Assembly: GCF_018860365.1 (NCBI RefSeq)
Contig: NZ_JAHKPO010000024.1
Location: 372,001-436,000, forward strand
Direction: 5' to 3'
Length of the DNA: 64,000 bases
From: Arenibacter algicola
GTDB taxonomy: Bacteria > Bacteroidota > Bacteroidia > Flavobacteriales > Flavobacteriaceae
Shown: positions 43,801 to 52,767 of the stretch, in pieces
How the letters are laid out: every line of letters begins with the position of its first letter
Numbering within the stretch: the stretch's first letter is position 1
Position numbers and translations under genes: made by a program
Notes under the pieces: generated by a model
Databases searched by the model: none
What the model saw: the letters and a program-made list of their open reading frames with translations, nothing else
What the model was told of the DNA's origin: nothing

Positions 43801-45354
43801 ATGTCAAAAATTGCACAAGAATTTGGAATCCATGAAGCCTTAAAAAAATTAGGCGTCGAAGCTATAAATAACGGAACTTCAACAGGTTCGGATAATTTTT
43901 CCTCCGGAGAGGAGTTGAGTTCATACTCTCCAGTAGATGGTGTTCTAATTGGCAAAGTAAAGACCACCTCTAAGGAAGACTATGAAAAAGTGATGGATGC
44001 GGCCACCAATGCATTTAAACTTTGGAGAACAAAACCCGCACCACAAAGGGGGGAAATAGTGCGACAGTTTGGTGATAAACTTCGTGAGCTCAAGGAACCC
44101 TTGGGAAAATTGGTTTCCTATGAAATGGGAAAATCATATCAAGAAGGATTGGGAGAGGTGCAGGAAATGATCGATATCTGTGATTTCGCCGTAGGTCTCT
44201 CTAGACAATTGCACGGACTTACCATGCACTCCGAAAGACCAGGACATAGAATGTACGAACAATATCATCCTTTGGGGGTGGTTGGCATAATCTCGGCATT
44301 TAATTTCCCGGTGGCCGTATGGGCCTGGAATACAGCCTTGGCATGGATATCGGGAGATGTCTGTGTTTGGAAGCCAAGTGAAAAAACACCCTTATGTGGT
44401 GTAGCTTGTCAAAACATAGCGGCAACAGTATTTAAAGAAAATAATCTTCCTGAAGGCATTTCCTGTTTAATCAATGGCGATTATAAGGTAGGTGAATTTA
44501 TGACCCATGACAAAAGGGTTCCTTTAGTTTCTGCTACAGGGTCTATACGCATGGGAAAAATCGTAGCTCAGGCAGTGGCCGCCAGATTGGGAAAATCACT
44601 CCTGGAACTTGGAGGAAACAATGCAATTATAGTAACCCCTGATGCGGACATAAAAATGACAGTTATAGGAGCTGTATTTGGGGCCGTTGGCACCGCAGGC
44701 CAACGTTGTACCTCCACACGAAGATTAATCATACACGACTCTATCTATGACAAGGTAAAAGATGCAGTTGTTACCGCCTACAAACAATTGCGAATTGGAA
44801 ATCCTCTGGATCAGAAAAACCATGTTGGCCCATTGATAGATACCGATGCCGTAGGGATGTACCAAAAGGCGCTTAAGAAAGTAGTGGAAGAAGGAGGCAA
44901 GCTAATTGTTGAGGGAGGTGTACTGCAAGGAGAAGGATATGAAAGTGGGTGTTATGTAAAACCGGCCATTGCCGAAGCAAACAATACCTATGAGATTGTA
45001 CAACACGAGACCTTTGCCCCTGTATTATATCTATTAAAGTACTCCGGAGATGTAGAAAATGCGATTGATATACAAAACGGAGTGGTCCAGGGACTATCCT
45101 CGGCAATAATGACCAATAATCTGAGGGAGGCAGAGCGATTTTTATCTGTCCAAGGTAGCGATTGCGGTATAGCCAATGTCAACATTGGAACTTCCGGTGC
45201 TGAAATAGGAGGAGCTTTTGGAGGGGAAAAAGAAACAGGTGGAGGTCGTGAATCTGGCTCGGATGCCTGGAAAATATACATGAGAAGACAGACCAATACC
45301 ATTAACTACACCACAGAATTGCCTTTAGCGCAAGGGATAAAGTTTGATCTTTAG
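43801..45354 (+). CDS. Aldehyde dehydrogenase, ALDH7 (aminoadipate-semialdehyde) type
   Basis: A 517-residue NAD(P)-dependent ALDH. GVVGIISAFNFPVAVWAWN is the ALDH7/antiquitin version of the NAD site. Also seen are LLELGGNNAII (catalytic Glu), GQRCTSTRRL (catalytic Cys near 300), and the closing GGAFGGEKETGGGRESGSDAW. The best fit is L-2-aminoadipate-6-semialdehyde dehydrogenase (lysine catabolism). Its position after 3-hydroxyanthranilate dioxygenase raises the alternative of 2-aminomuconate-semialdehyde dehydrogenase, but that enzyme usually belongs to ALDH8. Both cannot be excluded. Confidence 0.88.
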   Translation: MSKIAQEFGIHEALKKLGVEAINNGTSTGSDNFSSGEELSSYSPVDGVLIGKVKTTSKEDYEKVMDAATNAFKLWRTKPAPQRGEIVRQFGDKLRELKEPLGKLVSYEMGKSYQEGLGEVQEMIDICDFAVGLSRQLHGLTMHSERPGHRMYEQYHPLGVVGIISAFNFPVAVWAWNTALAWISGDVCVWKPSEKTPLCGVACQNIAATVFKENNLPEGISCLINGDYKVGEFMTHDKRVPLVSATGSIRMGKIVAQAVAARLGKSLLELGGNNAIIVTPDADIKMTVIGAVFGAVGTAGQRCTSTRRLIIHDSIYDKVKDAVVTAYKQLRIGNPLDQKNHVGPLIDTDAVGMYQKALKKVVEEGGKLIVEGGVLQGEGYESGCYVKPAIAEANNTYEIVQHETFAPVLYLLKYSGDVENAIDIQNGVVQGLSSAIMTNNLREAERFLSVQGSDCGIANVNIGTSGAEIGGAFGGEKETGGGRESGSDAWKIYMRRQTNTINYTTELPLAQGIKFDL

Positions 45355-45366
45355 AATTGAACCTAT

Positions 45367-45414
45367 AAAAAAACCCGCTATGTACTGGATGTAAACCAGT
45401 ACATAGCGGGTTTT
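45367..45414. terminator. Strong 19-bp terminator hairpin
   Basis: AAAACCCGCTATGTACTGG (45370-45388) and its exact complement (45396-45414), loop ATGTAAA. It ends the ALDH transcript (T4 on the plus side) but has a better U-run (A7 at 45367-45373) in the minus direction, where no protein gene precedes it for over 1.5 kb. Confidence 0.88.
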
Positions 45415-45641
45415 AAACTAACCAACCAAATTACATCCTGAAGAATAGCTCTATACTCCAAGACAAAAACTTTCAATTTGAATATTTGAAAGAATATAAA
45501 CCCGTAGCCACTTGAAAATTTCCCCTCCCCCCGAATAGGTCCATTAGAAATAGCTGCGGGTTTAACCAAACTAACTCAAATAATTATGGTGAAAAAGACC
45601 TATTTCAATGCCGGAACTTAGTCGGGAGAAATAAGGTCTTT
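45415..45641 (-). ncRNA. Possible minus-strand structured RNA
   Basis: Read from 45641 down, the strand carries two further stem-loops and the repeated motif GGTTGGTTAGTTTAAA, and ends in the hairpin plus U7 at 45414-45367. No mapped promoter and no homolog check; purely structural evidence. Confidence 0.3.
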
Positions 45642-45982
45642 GTTATTCTAATATTTACGCTAAAGTCTACATTTTGCTCCATGATTAAAAGCAAAACTAT
45701 ATGGATGGTAATAAAATGTGTATAATTGGTAAATTTTGCAACTACTGCCCCCTAATTCTAATGCCCATCTTGCACATTTAAAGTAGTTTAAACATAGGTT
45801 GGAACAATTTTTACAACTAGCCCAATACAACATTATCCCCCTATATTTTTGTTGAAGGAAGTGAAACGTCCCAAAACCTATTTTTTGTGCTAACTACTTG
45901 AATCGTAATATTTAATAACATTTTTTTAACATTTAAGCAAATTTTTTAATACATTTAGACAAAACCCTTACAGCTATCCGAA

Positions 45983-46180
45983 ATGTCTAAGAAAACAACC
46001 AATTTATTGGGTATTGTTATTGCCATAGTTGCCGGAACCTATTTTAACCTCATGTTGTGCAATACATGCATCACCGAAACAGAGGATACTCCCACGGTTG
46101 AAAATACAGTGGATGTTGCTAAAAATAAAATGCTGGCAGAGAAAAAGAATGAGCGTCAGAACCTTGATAAAAACAACTAA
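45983..46180 (+). CDS. Small membrane-anchored protein
   Basis: A 65-residue protein: one hydrophobic helix (LLGIVIAIVAGTYFNLML) then CNTC and a charged tail rich in Glu, Lys and Asn. The N-terminus resembles the leader of flavobacterial OmpA-family proteins (MSKKTTxLLGI), but the OmpA domain is absent and the stop is clean, so this may be a shortened relative. It lies 18 nt upstream of the helix-hairpin-helix protein, with which it probably forms an operon. Confidence 0.6.
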   Translation: MSKKTTNLLGIVIAIVAGTYFNLMLCNTCITETEDTPTVENTVDVAKNKMLAEKKNERQNLDKNN

Positions 46181-46198
46181 CCCAAAACAATAAAGCAC

Positions 46199-46750
46199 AT
46201 GGAAAACCTAAGTATTTGGTGCTGGTTTATTCCTGCCGTAGTAGGTGTAGTCTGCGCACTATTTGGCTACCTAATCGGAAAAGGCAAGAATTCCCAAATA
46301 GACCACACTTCAGAATTAAATATACTAAAGGACAAAAACGCAAAACTGGAAACCGATTTGGCGGCATGTAACAAACAACTATCCCAAAAAGTAGAACTTG
46401 TTGTTCCTGCCAAACCCATTGCCCCAATAGCCGCAGCAGAAGCCCTACTACCATTCAATGCACAGGCAGCAAAAGCCGCCCTTGGAAAAACTGTAAAACG
46501 GGACGACCTAAAGATCGTGGAAGGAATTGGACCCAAAATTCAGCAACTATTCAATTCTTTTGATATAAAAACATGGAAAGATTTGTCCGAAACTGCCGTT
46601 GCCAAATGTCAGGAAATCCTAGACACTGGAGGAGCCCGTTATAAAATTCACGATCCTGCATCCTGGCCTATGCAAGCAAAAATGGCCTACGAAGGCAAAT
46701 GGAAAGAATTGCACAAATGGCAGGAAGAACACAAAAGAGGAAAACTATAG
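46199..46750 (+). CDS. Membrane-anchored helix-hairpin-helix protein
   Basis: A 183-residue protein: an N-terminal helix (SIWCWFIPAVVGVVCALFGYLIG) then a short coiled coil (ELNILKDKNAKLETDLAACN), an Ala/Pro linker, and a C-terminal HHH domain with DDLKIVEGIGPKIQQLFNSF and TGGARYKIHDPASWPMQAKM. The last part matches the family annotated as flap-endonuclease-like 5' DNA nuclease (COG3743-type), but no nuclease active site is evident. The domain may bind nucleic acid at the membrane or mediate protein contacts. Confidence 0.75.
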   Translation: MENLSIWCWFIPAVVGVVCALFGYLIGKGKNSQIDHTSELNILKDKNAKLETDLAACNKQLSQKVELVVPAKPIAPIAAAEALLPFNAQAAKAALGKTVKRDDLKIVEGIGPKIQQLFNSFDIKTWKDLSETAVAKCQEILDTGGARYKIHDPASWPMQAKMAYEGKWKELHKWQEEHKRGKL

Positions 46751-46860
46751 TAATACAATCGTCCTATAACTGCACTTTGGCTAAATCAGAAAAGTGTTAC
46801 TTATACACCTTACAAATAAACCAATAGGACAAGGGTCTCTTGGTCGTAAAAAATACAATT

Positions 46861-46898
46861 AAAAACACCCCACTTATCTGGATAAGTGGGGTGTTTTT
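46861..46898. terminator. Bidirectional terminator
   Basis: A 17-bp perfect stem (AAAAACACCCCACTTAT / ATAAGTGGGGTGTTTTT) with a CTGG loop, between the convergent HHH and desaturase genes. Confidence 0.9.
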
Positions 46899-46920
46899 GG
46901 CTTTTAGTACGCTATTTTTA

Positions 46921-47919
46921 CTAGACCATTCTTCCGTTGGCTTCAACCCACTTGAACCTGTAGTCGTCCTCAGGGAATTTCATCCTGCTTGCGATTCGCT
47001 CCAATCTATCCGGTAATTTCATTAAATAGTCCCTCGCCCTTTCCGCATCATCATTAAGACTTCGAATACTATCCAATTCCCAATAGCTATTCAATTTTTT
47101 CAAAATTTCTATATAGTCCTGAGCTGTGTAAACCCCCAATCTTTGGGCACAATTTGAAAAGTTTTCAAAAGCGGTCCCTATGTTTCCTCCGGACTCCCTT
47201 AGGAAATGGGCCGGCATTACAATTTTTTTCTTCATCATATCGGCAAAAGCCAACATCATCTGGCTTGGGTCGTTTTCAAAAATAACCTTAACAAACTCCC
47301 TATAGGCCAAATGATGACGCATTTCGTCTCCCGCGATAATGGTACACATTTTACCAAGTAGGGCATTGCCCCCCTTTTTACACATTTGACCTACTCTTTT
47401 ATGCGAAATATTGGTAGCCAACTCTTGAAAAGAGGTATATACAAAGTTTTTATAAGGATCTCTGTCCGTTCCTATATCGAAACCATCGGCAATTAGATGC
47501 TGGGTGGTTATTTCCACTTCCCTCATATTGACCCTTCCGGCCAAATAAAGGTATTTGTTCAGCACATCGCCATGCCTATTTTCCTCAGCGGTCCAATGAC
47601 GCACCCATTTGGACCAGCCATTCTTGTTTTCACCATGTTGGTCTATTCCTTCTACATCCATAAGCCAAGATTCGTAGGTAGGCAATGCCTCCTCGGTAAT
47701 AGTATCTGCTACCAAGGTGACCCAAAGATCATACCCCAATTCCTTGGCTTCTTCACGTATTTGGGTTACGTGATCCATAAAGCCTTCACTTTGTGTATCC
47801 GGTAAAAAATCCGTTGGTTGCCAAATATCCTGAATAGGAATAAGGTACTGGTCTATAAAACCATCCACCTTACCCTCAATGGACTTCATCACTTCTATTC
47901 TAACGTTCTTATTAGACAT
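46921..47919 (-). CDS. Acyl-ACP desaturase
   Basis: A 332-residue ferritin-like diiron enzyme. Ligand motifs are EEALPTYE, TAEENRHGDVL (ExxH) and AGDEMRHHLAYREF (second ExxH), with ATNISHKRVG between. It introduces a cis double bond into acyl-ACP, giving monounsaturated fatty acids; the plant stearoyl-ACP 9-desaturase is the model. It is a single gene with a bidirectional terminator. Confidence 0.93.
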   Translation of the reverse strand: MSNKNVRIEVMKSIEGKVDGFIDQYLIPIQDIWQPTDFLPDTQSEGFMDHVTQIREEAKELGYDLWVTLVADTITEEALPTYESWLMDVEGIDQHGENKNGWSKWVRHWTAEENRHGDVLNKYLYLAGRVNMREVEITTQHLIADGFDIGTDRDPYKNFVYTSFQELATNISHKRVGQMCKKGGNALLGKMCTIIAGDEMRHHLAYREFVKVIFENDPSQMMLAFADMMKKKIVMPAHFLRESGGNIGTAFENFSNCAQRLGVYTAQDYIEILKKLNSYWELDSIRSLNDDAERARDYLMKLPDRLERIASRMKFPEDDYRFKWVEANGRMV

Positions 47920-47982
47920 TCTTCAAATTTTATGTAAATATCCTTAATAATCTTGATAATCTGTCCCTATAGACAGTAAAAT

Positions 47983-48708
47983 TTAGTTTCTTCCCATTTC
48001 GGAAGGATAAAACAAATATACCGGATCACTTTGCCAATATTGCTTTGATCCAACATCCATAATGGTCAATGGACCTCTAAAAGCCGCCCCTGTGTCAACA
48101 TTCCAAATATTGGCAGCATTCTTTGGAGTTGTCCTCCCAATCCTTGTTACCGGAGTATGGCCTATAAAAATCTCCTTGTAATGTGTTAACCTTTGAGGAT
48201 AAAATTCATCCTCTTTGGTCAGTGATGGGTCCAAAGACAATGCCAATTCCCAAAGGGTCCTATCCCAATAATAGGTTTTGGTAAAATACTCGTGTCCCAC
48301 ACCCTTTAAGTTAGTAAATCCTGCGTGGATAAACAAACGATTTTCAGTGTCCAGAATATAATTTTCCAAATTATCGTAAAATTGAATGTGGGCTTCCTTT
48401 ATTTCATCCCCTACCAACCGATAAGAATTCTGGGTAGCACTTCCCCCATGTTGTAACCAAAGTGGATTATTCTCCCCGTTTTTTAACCAATCATTGCAAA
48501 GTTCATCGTGATTTCCCCTTATAAATGAGCATTTATATGTAAGCCTAAGCTCCATTAAAAAATTTACCGTATTTACAGCATCACTCCAACCATCCACATA
48601 ATCCCCCAAAAAAATAAGATGATCACTTGGACTCACTTTTGCCCTTTTCAAAACTTGCTCCAAGGCCTTTAACCCAGAATGCAGGTCTCCGATTACCAAT
48701 GTTCTCAT
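47983..48708 (-). CDS. Metallophosphoesterase (PPP-type phosphatase fold)
   Basis: A 241-residue calcineurin-like protein with the full signature: VIGDLHSG (GDxH), LGDYVDGW (GDxxD), FIRGNHDELC (GNHD), HAGF and IGHTPVTRIG. It is related to diadenosine tetraphosphatase and serine/threonine phosphatases (ApaH/PrpA group); the substrate is unresolved. The gene is 63 nt from the desaturase start and may share a transcript with it. Confidence 0.88.
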   Translation of the reverse strand: MRTLVIGDLHSGLKALEQVLKRAKVSPSDHLIFLGDYVDGWSDAVNTVNFLMELRLTYKCSFIRGNHDELCNDWLKNGENNPLWLQHGGSATQNSYRLVGDEIKEAHIQFYDNLENYILDTENRLFIHAGFTNLKGVGHEYFTKTYYWDRTLWELALSLDPSLTKEDEFYPQRLTHYKEIFIGHTPVTRIGRTTPKNAANIWNVDTGAAFRGPLTIMDVGSKQYWQSDPVYLFYPSEMGRN

Positions 48709-49121
48709 TTTGCAAAAATCGCAAATACCACTTTAATATCCATGGCAAAAAGAATTAAAAATGGATTACCCCGGATAATTTAAGTACAAATCCTACAACC
48801 AATAGATAATTCAATGTCTCTTAAAAACCCAATGAACAAGACCAAACCAAGTGAAAACATATCTACCAAAACAAATGGCCTACAAGCCATTTAGTGCAGG
48901 AATTCTATTCACAACGACAACATTCAGAAAATAAAAATTAAAAAAAAGTACAACTTATTTGTTAACTTTTTCCTGTTGATAAATCTTTATATTTTTGATT
49001 ATCAGTTCTTTAAATCATTTTACTTGTAAACTTTCATGATATTTATCATGTTTTTCTTTCTACTTTTTTTAATACTTTTGTTCTTTATTCCAATTCTATT
49101 ACAATCCTAAAAAATCATTAT
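48709..49121. other. 413-bp spacer upstream of nrdJ
   Basis: Very AT-rich near the gene. It contains a hairpin AAATGGC-CTACAA-GCCATTT (48873-48892) without U-run and a 26-codon frame (48814-48894) too short to credit. I looked for a cobalamin riboswitch and saw none of its B12-box pattern. Confidence 0.5.
48990..48997 (+). promoter_or_regulatory. Candidate -7 box for nrdJ
   Basis: TATTTTTG, an exact TAnnTTTG match, 124 nt upstream of the ATG; nearest TTG/TTTG boxes have unusual spacing. Confidence 0.3.
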
Positions 49122-51674
49122 ATGCCAACAAAAATCGCCCAAGGACCACAAAAGACTTACAGTCAGGAAGAAGCCTTTAATGCTTCGTTAAAATATTTTA
49201 AAGGTGATGACCTTGCGGCCAGGGTATGGGTAAATAAATATGCCCTAAAAGATTCCGAAGGGAATATTTATGAGCTAACTCCTGATGATATGCACCACAG
49301 GATAGCCAAGGAGATTTCCAGAATTGAACAAAAATATCCAAATCCCCTAAATGAAGAGCAAGTTTTTGACCTGATCAAAAATTTTAAATACATAGTCCCC
49401 CAAGGTAGCCCAATGGCCGGCATTGGCAATCCTTTTCAGATTGCATCCCTTTCCAATTGCTTTGTAATAGGCAATGAGGGCCAGTCCGATTCGTACGGGG
49501 GAATCATGAAAATAGACCAAGAACAGGTGCAGCTTATGAAGCGCCGCGGGGGAGTTGGCCACGACCTATCCCATATACGTCCCAAGGGGTCGCCTGTTAA
49601 AAACTCGGCCTTGACCTCAACCGGCCTAGTGCCATTTATGGAAAGATATTCCAACACTACCAGGGAAGTGGCCCAAGATGGCCGAAGGGGAGCCCTAATG
49701 TTATCGGTCTCCATAAACCATCCTGATGCGGAAGATTTTATAGACGCTAAAATGGAACAGGGTAAGGTAACGGGAGCCAATGTTTCTGTTAGAATGGACG
49801 ATGATTTCATGAGAGCCATCGAAAGTGGACAACCCTATACCCAAAAATTTCCTGTTCAAAGCCCCAATCCCAAGGTTTCCAAAACTATAGATGCCCAAAA
49901 ATTATGGGACAAGATAGTCCATAACGCCTGGCAATCGGCAGAACCTGGTATTTTGTTTTGGGATACCATTATAAAGGAATCCGTACCGGATTGTTATTCA
50001 GATTTGGGTTATAACACGGTATCTACCAACCCCTGTGGCGAAATTCCATTATGCCCTTATGATTCCTGTCGTTTGTTGGCCATTAATCTCTTCTCCTATG
50101 TAGACCAACCTTTTACGGATAATGCAACCTTTGATTTTAAACTATTTAAAGAACATGTTGCCGCCGCCCAGCGAATTATGGACGATATTATAGACCTTGA
50201 ATTGGAGAAGGTAGATGTAATTCTGAAAAAAATAAAAGCGGATCCGGAATTGGAAGACACAAAAGCTGTGGAATATAATTTATGGACCAACATCAAAGAA
50301 AAGGCCGAACAGGGAAGGCGTACAGGAATTGGCATTACTGCCGAAGGAGATATGCTGGCGGCACTTGGCTTACGTTATGGAAGTAAAGAGGCCAACAAAT
50401 TTTCAATTGAAGTACACAAGACTATTGCTTTGGAAGCCTACAGAGCCTCGGTACATACCGCCAAAGACAGAGGGGCATTTCAAATTTTTGATGCGGAAAG
50501 GGAAAAAAACAACCCCTTTATCCTGAGACTGAAGGAAGCCGATGAAAAACTGTACTACGAAATGTTGGAATACGGCCGAAGAAACATTGCCTTATTAACC
50601 ATTGCGCCCACGGGCACTACCAGTTTAATGACCCAAACCACATCTGGCATAGAACCGGTTTTCCTGCCTGTATACAAGCGCAGAAGGAAGGTTAATCCCA
50701 ATGATAAGGATGTCCGTATTGATTTTGTGGATGAAGTTGGGGATTCATGGGAAGAATATTTGGTGTTCCATCATAAATTCAAACAATGGATGTCCGTCAA
50801 GGGAATTGATACAGAAAAAAATTATTCCCAGGAAGAATTACAGAAAATTGTAAAAAGTTCCCCGTATTACAAAGCCACCTCCAATGATGTTGATTGGTTG
50901 AGCAAAGTACGTTTACAGGGTGCGGTTCAAAAATGGGTAGACCATAGCATAAGTGTCACTATAAACCTTCCGAACGATGTGTCCGAAGAATTGGTCGGAA
51001 AACTCTATTTGGAAGCTTGGAAGGCTGGTTGCAAAGGCGTTACAGTTTACAGGGATGGTTCCAGATCCGGTGTATTGATCTCCAATGATTCAAAAAAATC
51101 GGAAGAGGAGGAAGCCCTTACCCATTTCCCCACAAAACGTCCCCAAATTTTGGAGGCCGATGTAGTGCGACTTCAAAACAACAAAGAAAAATGGATCGCT
51201 TTTATTGGCCTGATCAACGACCAACCCTATGAAATTTTCACTGGTATGGCCGATGATGAGGACGGTATATTAATCCCTAGATGGGTGAATAACGGATTAA
51301 TTATAAAAAGCAGAAACGAGGACGGTTCTTCGCGTTACGATTTTCAGTACAAGAACAAAAGAGGCTATAAAACCACCATTGAAGGACTATCCCATAAATT
51401 TAATCCGGAATATTGGAACTATGCCAAATTGATTTCGAGTACCCTCCGCCATGGCATGCCTATAGAAAAAGTAGTAGACCTTATTAATAGTCTACAACTG
51501 GACAGTGAATCTATCAACACATGGAAAAATGGGGTAGCAAGAGCACTTAAAAGATACGTTGCCGATGGTACAGAGGCCAAAGGACAAAAATGTGATTCCT
51601 GTAATTCCAAGAATCTTATTTACCAAGAAGGATGCCTTACCTGTAAGGACTGTGGTTCGTCCAAATGCGGATAA
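49122..51674 (+). CDS. nrdJ: B12-dependent (class II) ribonucleotide reductase
   Basis: An 850-residue protein. The ten-stranded barrel carries the redox Cys in ASLSNCFVIG (Cys113) and the radical Cys and Glu in STNPCGEIPLCP (Cys305). Other landmarks are GGIMKIDQEQVQLMKRRGGVG and APTGTTSLMTQTTSGIEP. The C-terminus has a four-Cys zinc-like tail (CDSCNSKNLIYQEGCLTCKD) that would reduce the active site, preceded by a TSCPD-like region. Class II enzymes use adenosylcobalamin to make deoxynucleotides with or without oxygen. It is a single gene with a 30-bp palindromic terminator. Confidence 0.93.
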   Translation: MPTKIAQGPQKTYSQEEAFNASLKYFKGDDLAARVWVNKYALKDSEGNIYELTPDDMHHRIAKEISRIEQKYPNPLNEEQVFDLIKNFKYIVPQGSPMAGIGNPFQIASLSNCFVIGNEGQSDSYGGIMKIDQEQVQLMKRRGGVGHDLSHIRPKGSPVKNSALTSTGLVPFMERYSNTTREVAQDGRRGALMLSVSINHPDAEDFIDAKMEQGKVTGANVSVRMDDDFMRAIESGQPYTQKFPVQSPNPKVSKTIDAQKLWDKIVHNAWQSAEPGILFWDTIIKESVPDCYSDLGYNTVSTNPCGEIPLCPYDSCRLLAINLFSYVDQPFTDNATFDFKLFKEHVAAAQRIMDDIIDLELEKVDVILKKIKADPELEDTKAVEYNLWTNIKEKAEQGRRTGIGITAEGDMLAALGLRYGSKEANKFSIEVHKTIALEAYRASVHTAKDRGAFQIFDAEREKNNPFILRLKEADEKLYYEMLEYGRRNIALLTIAPTGTTSLMTQTTSGIEPVFLPVYKRRRKVNPNDKDVRIDFVDEVGDSWEEYLVFHHKFKQWMSVKGIDTEKNYSQEELQKIVKSSPYYKATSNDVDWLSKVRLQGAVQKWVDHSISVTINLPNDVSEELVGKLYLEAWKAGCKGVTVYRDGSRSGVLISNDSKKSEEEEALTHFPTKRPQILEADVVRLQNNKEKWIAFIGLINDQPYEIFTGMADDEDGILIPRWVNNGLIIKSRNEDGSSRYDFQYKNKRGYKTTIEGLSHKFNPEYWNYAKLISSTLRHGMPIEKVVDLINSLQLDSESINTWKNGVARALKRYVADGTEAKGQKCDSCNSKNLIYQEGCLTCKDCGSSKCG

Positions 51675-51714
51675 GCCATTGCCATTTGTATGTATAGTCC
51701 AATTTCTAAAAGTT

Positions 51715-51749
51715 ACACCCCCAAATGCATGCATTTGGGGGTGTTTTTA
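51715..51749 (+). terminator. Terminator after nrdJ, 30-bp perfect palindrome
   Basis: ACACCCCCAAATGCA and its mirrored complement meet without spacer at 51729/51730 and are followed by TTTTT. Confidence 0.88.
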
Positions 51750-51800
51750 GTATTACTGCATTTTTCTATCTATTTTAGATTAATCAATTAAAATCAAGGC

Positions 51801-52748
51801 ATGAAAAACGTTTTCTGTATCGGGGAATTATTAATAGATTTTGTAGCGGAAAAACAAGGCAGCGATCTAGCAAAAGCCAACAATTTCACAAAAAAAGCAG
51901 GGGGTGCCCCGGCCAATGTGGCGTCGGCAATAGCCAAACTGGAGGGCAAAAGTTTTTTTATTGGCTGCGTAGGAAAAGATCCCTTTGGTACTTTCCTAAT
52001 CAATACCTTAACGGAAGGACAGGTGGACGTATCCCTGGCACAGCGGTCCGACACTTTCACTACCCTGGCCTTTGTTTCCCTGGCAGAGGATGGGGAGCGC
52101 GATTTTGTTTTTAGCCGTGGAGCGGACAAAGAATTAACATATGATCGCAGCTTAAGTAAGCTGTTCAAAGATCAAATTGTTCATTTTGGAGCCGCCACCT
52201 CATTCTTGGGGGGCAGTCTGGAAGAGGCTTATTCACTTTATCTCCAAGAGGCCATTTCCAACAATAGTTTTATTTCCTTTGACCCTAATTTTAGGGCAGA
52301 TCTTTGGAAAGGAACAGAAGCCATATTTGTGCAAAAATGTATCCCTTTTATAGAAAAATCCCATCTGTGTAAATTTAGTTTGGAAGAGGCACAGTTACTT
52401 TCAGGAAAGGAAAATTTGGAAGAGGCATGTGCTTTTTTACACCAGCTGGGCTCCAAGATTATTACGGTTACCCTAGGTGGGGAAGGCACCTATTTAAGTA
52501 CACCGGCAATTAAAAAGATAATTCCAAGTATAAAGGTAAGCCCTGTTGATACCACAGGTGCGGGAGATGCTTTTATTGGATGTTTGCTGAAACAGATTGC
52601 CCTGACCACCAACTTGGATACCCTTATGGCCGATTCGGGACCTTTGGAAAATATGGTTCAACAAGCCAATAAGGCAGGTGCAATTACGACCACAAATTAT
52701 GGGGCCATAGAATCCTTGCCCACGCAGCAGCAATTAAACGAACTATAA
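51801..52748 (+). CDS. PfkB-family sugar kinase (fructokinase-like)
   Basis: A 315-residue ribokinase-fold protein: an N-terminal NxFTKKAGGAPANVASAIAKL (PfkB signature 1), GCVGKDPFGTFL, FDPNFRADLW, and the C-terminal ATP/anion hole DTTGAGDAFIGCLLKQ with the catalytic Asp. Fructokinase is the closest type by motif; another hexose or nucleoside is possible. It is a single gene converging on the AlbA_2-domain gene (19 nt). Confidence 0.88.
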   Translation: MKNVFCIGELLIDFVAEKQGSDLAKANNFTKKAGGAPANVASAIAKLEGKSFFIGCVGKDPFGTFLINTLTEGQVDVSLAQRSDTFTTLAFVSLAEDGERDFVFSRGADKELTYDRSLSKLFKDQIVHFGAATSFLGGSLEEAYSLYLQEAISNNSFISFDPNFRADLWKGTEAIFVQKCIPFIEKSHLCKFSLEEAQLLSGKENLEEACAFLHQLGSKIITVTLGGEGTYLSTPAIKKIIPSIKVSPVDTTGAGDAFIGCLLKQIALTTNLDTLMADSGPLENMVQQANKAGAITTTNYGAIESLPTQQQLNEL

Positions 52749-52767
52749 ATGTAATGGTCGGAAACCG

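Larger units (their letters stand above)
45355..45982. other. 628-bp gap with several stem-loops
   Basis: No protein-coding gene is convincing. It holds the terminator-like hairpin at 45367-45414, a second 12-bp stem (45497-45508 / 45553-45564), a third (AAAGACCTATTTC 45594-45606 / GAAATAAGGTCTTT 45628-45641), and then AT-rich leader sequence before 45983. See the findings for a possible minus-strand RNA. Confidence 0.6.

Noticed and set aside
45378-45569. 63-codon minus-strand frame in the stem-loop gap
   Set aside because: It overlaps two strong hairpins and the terminator; composition does not look like a protein. The region is better read as structured RNA or spacer.
48709-49121. Cobalamin riboswitch before the B12-dependent reductase
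   Set aside because: No B12-box-like or stem pattern could be recognised; only an unrelated 7-bp hairpin without U-run.
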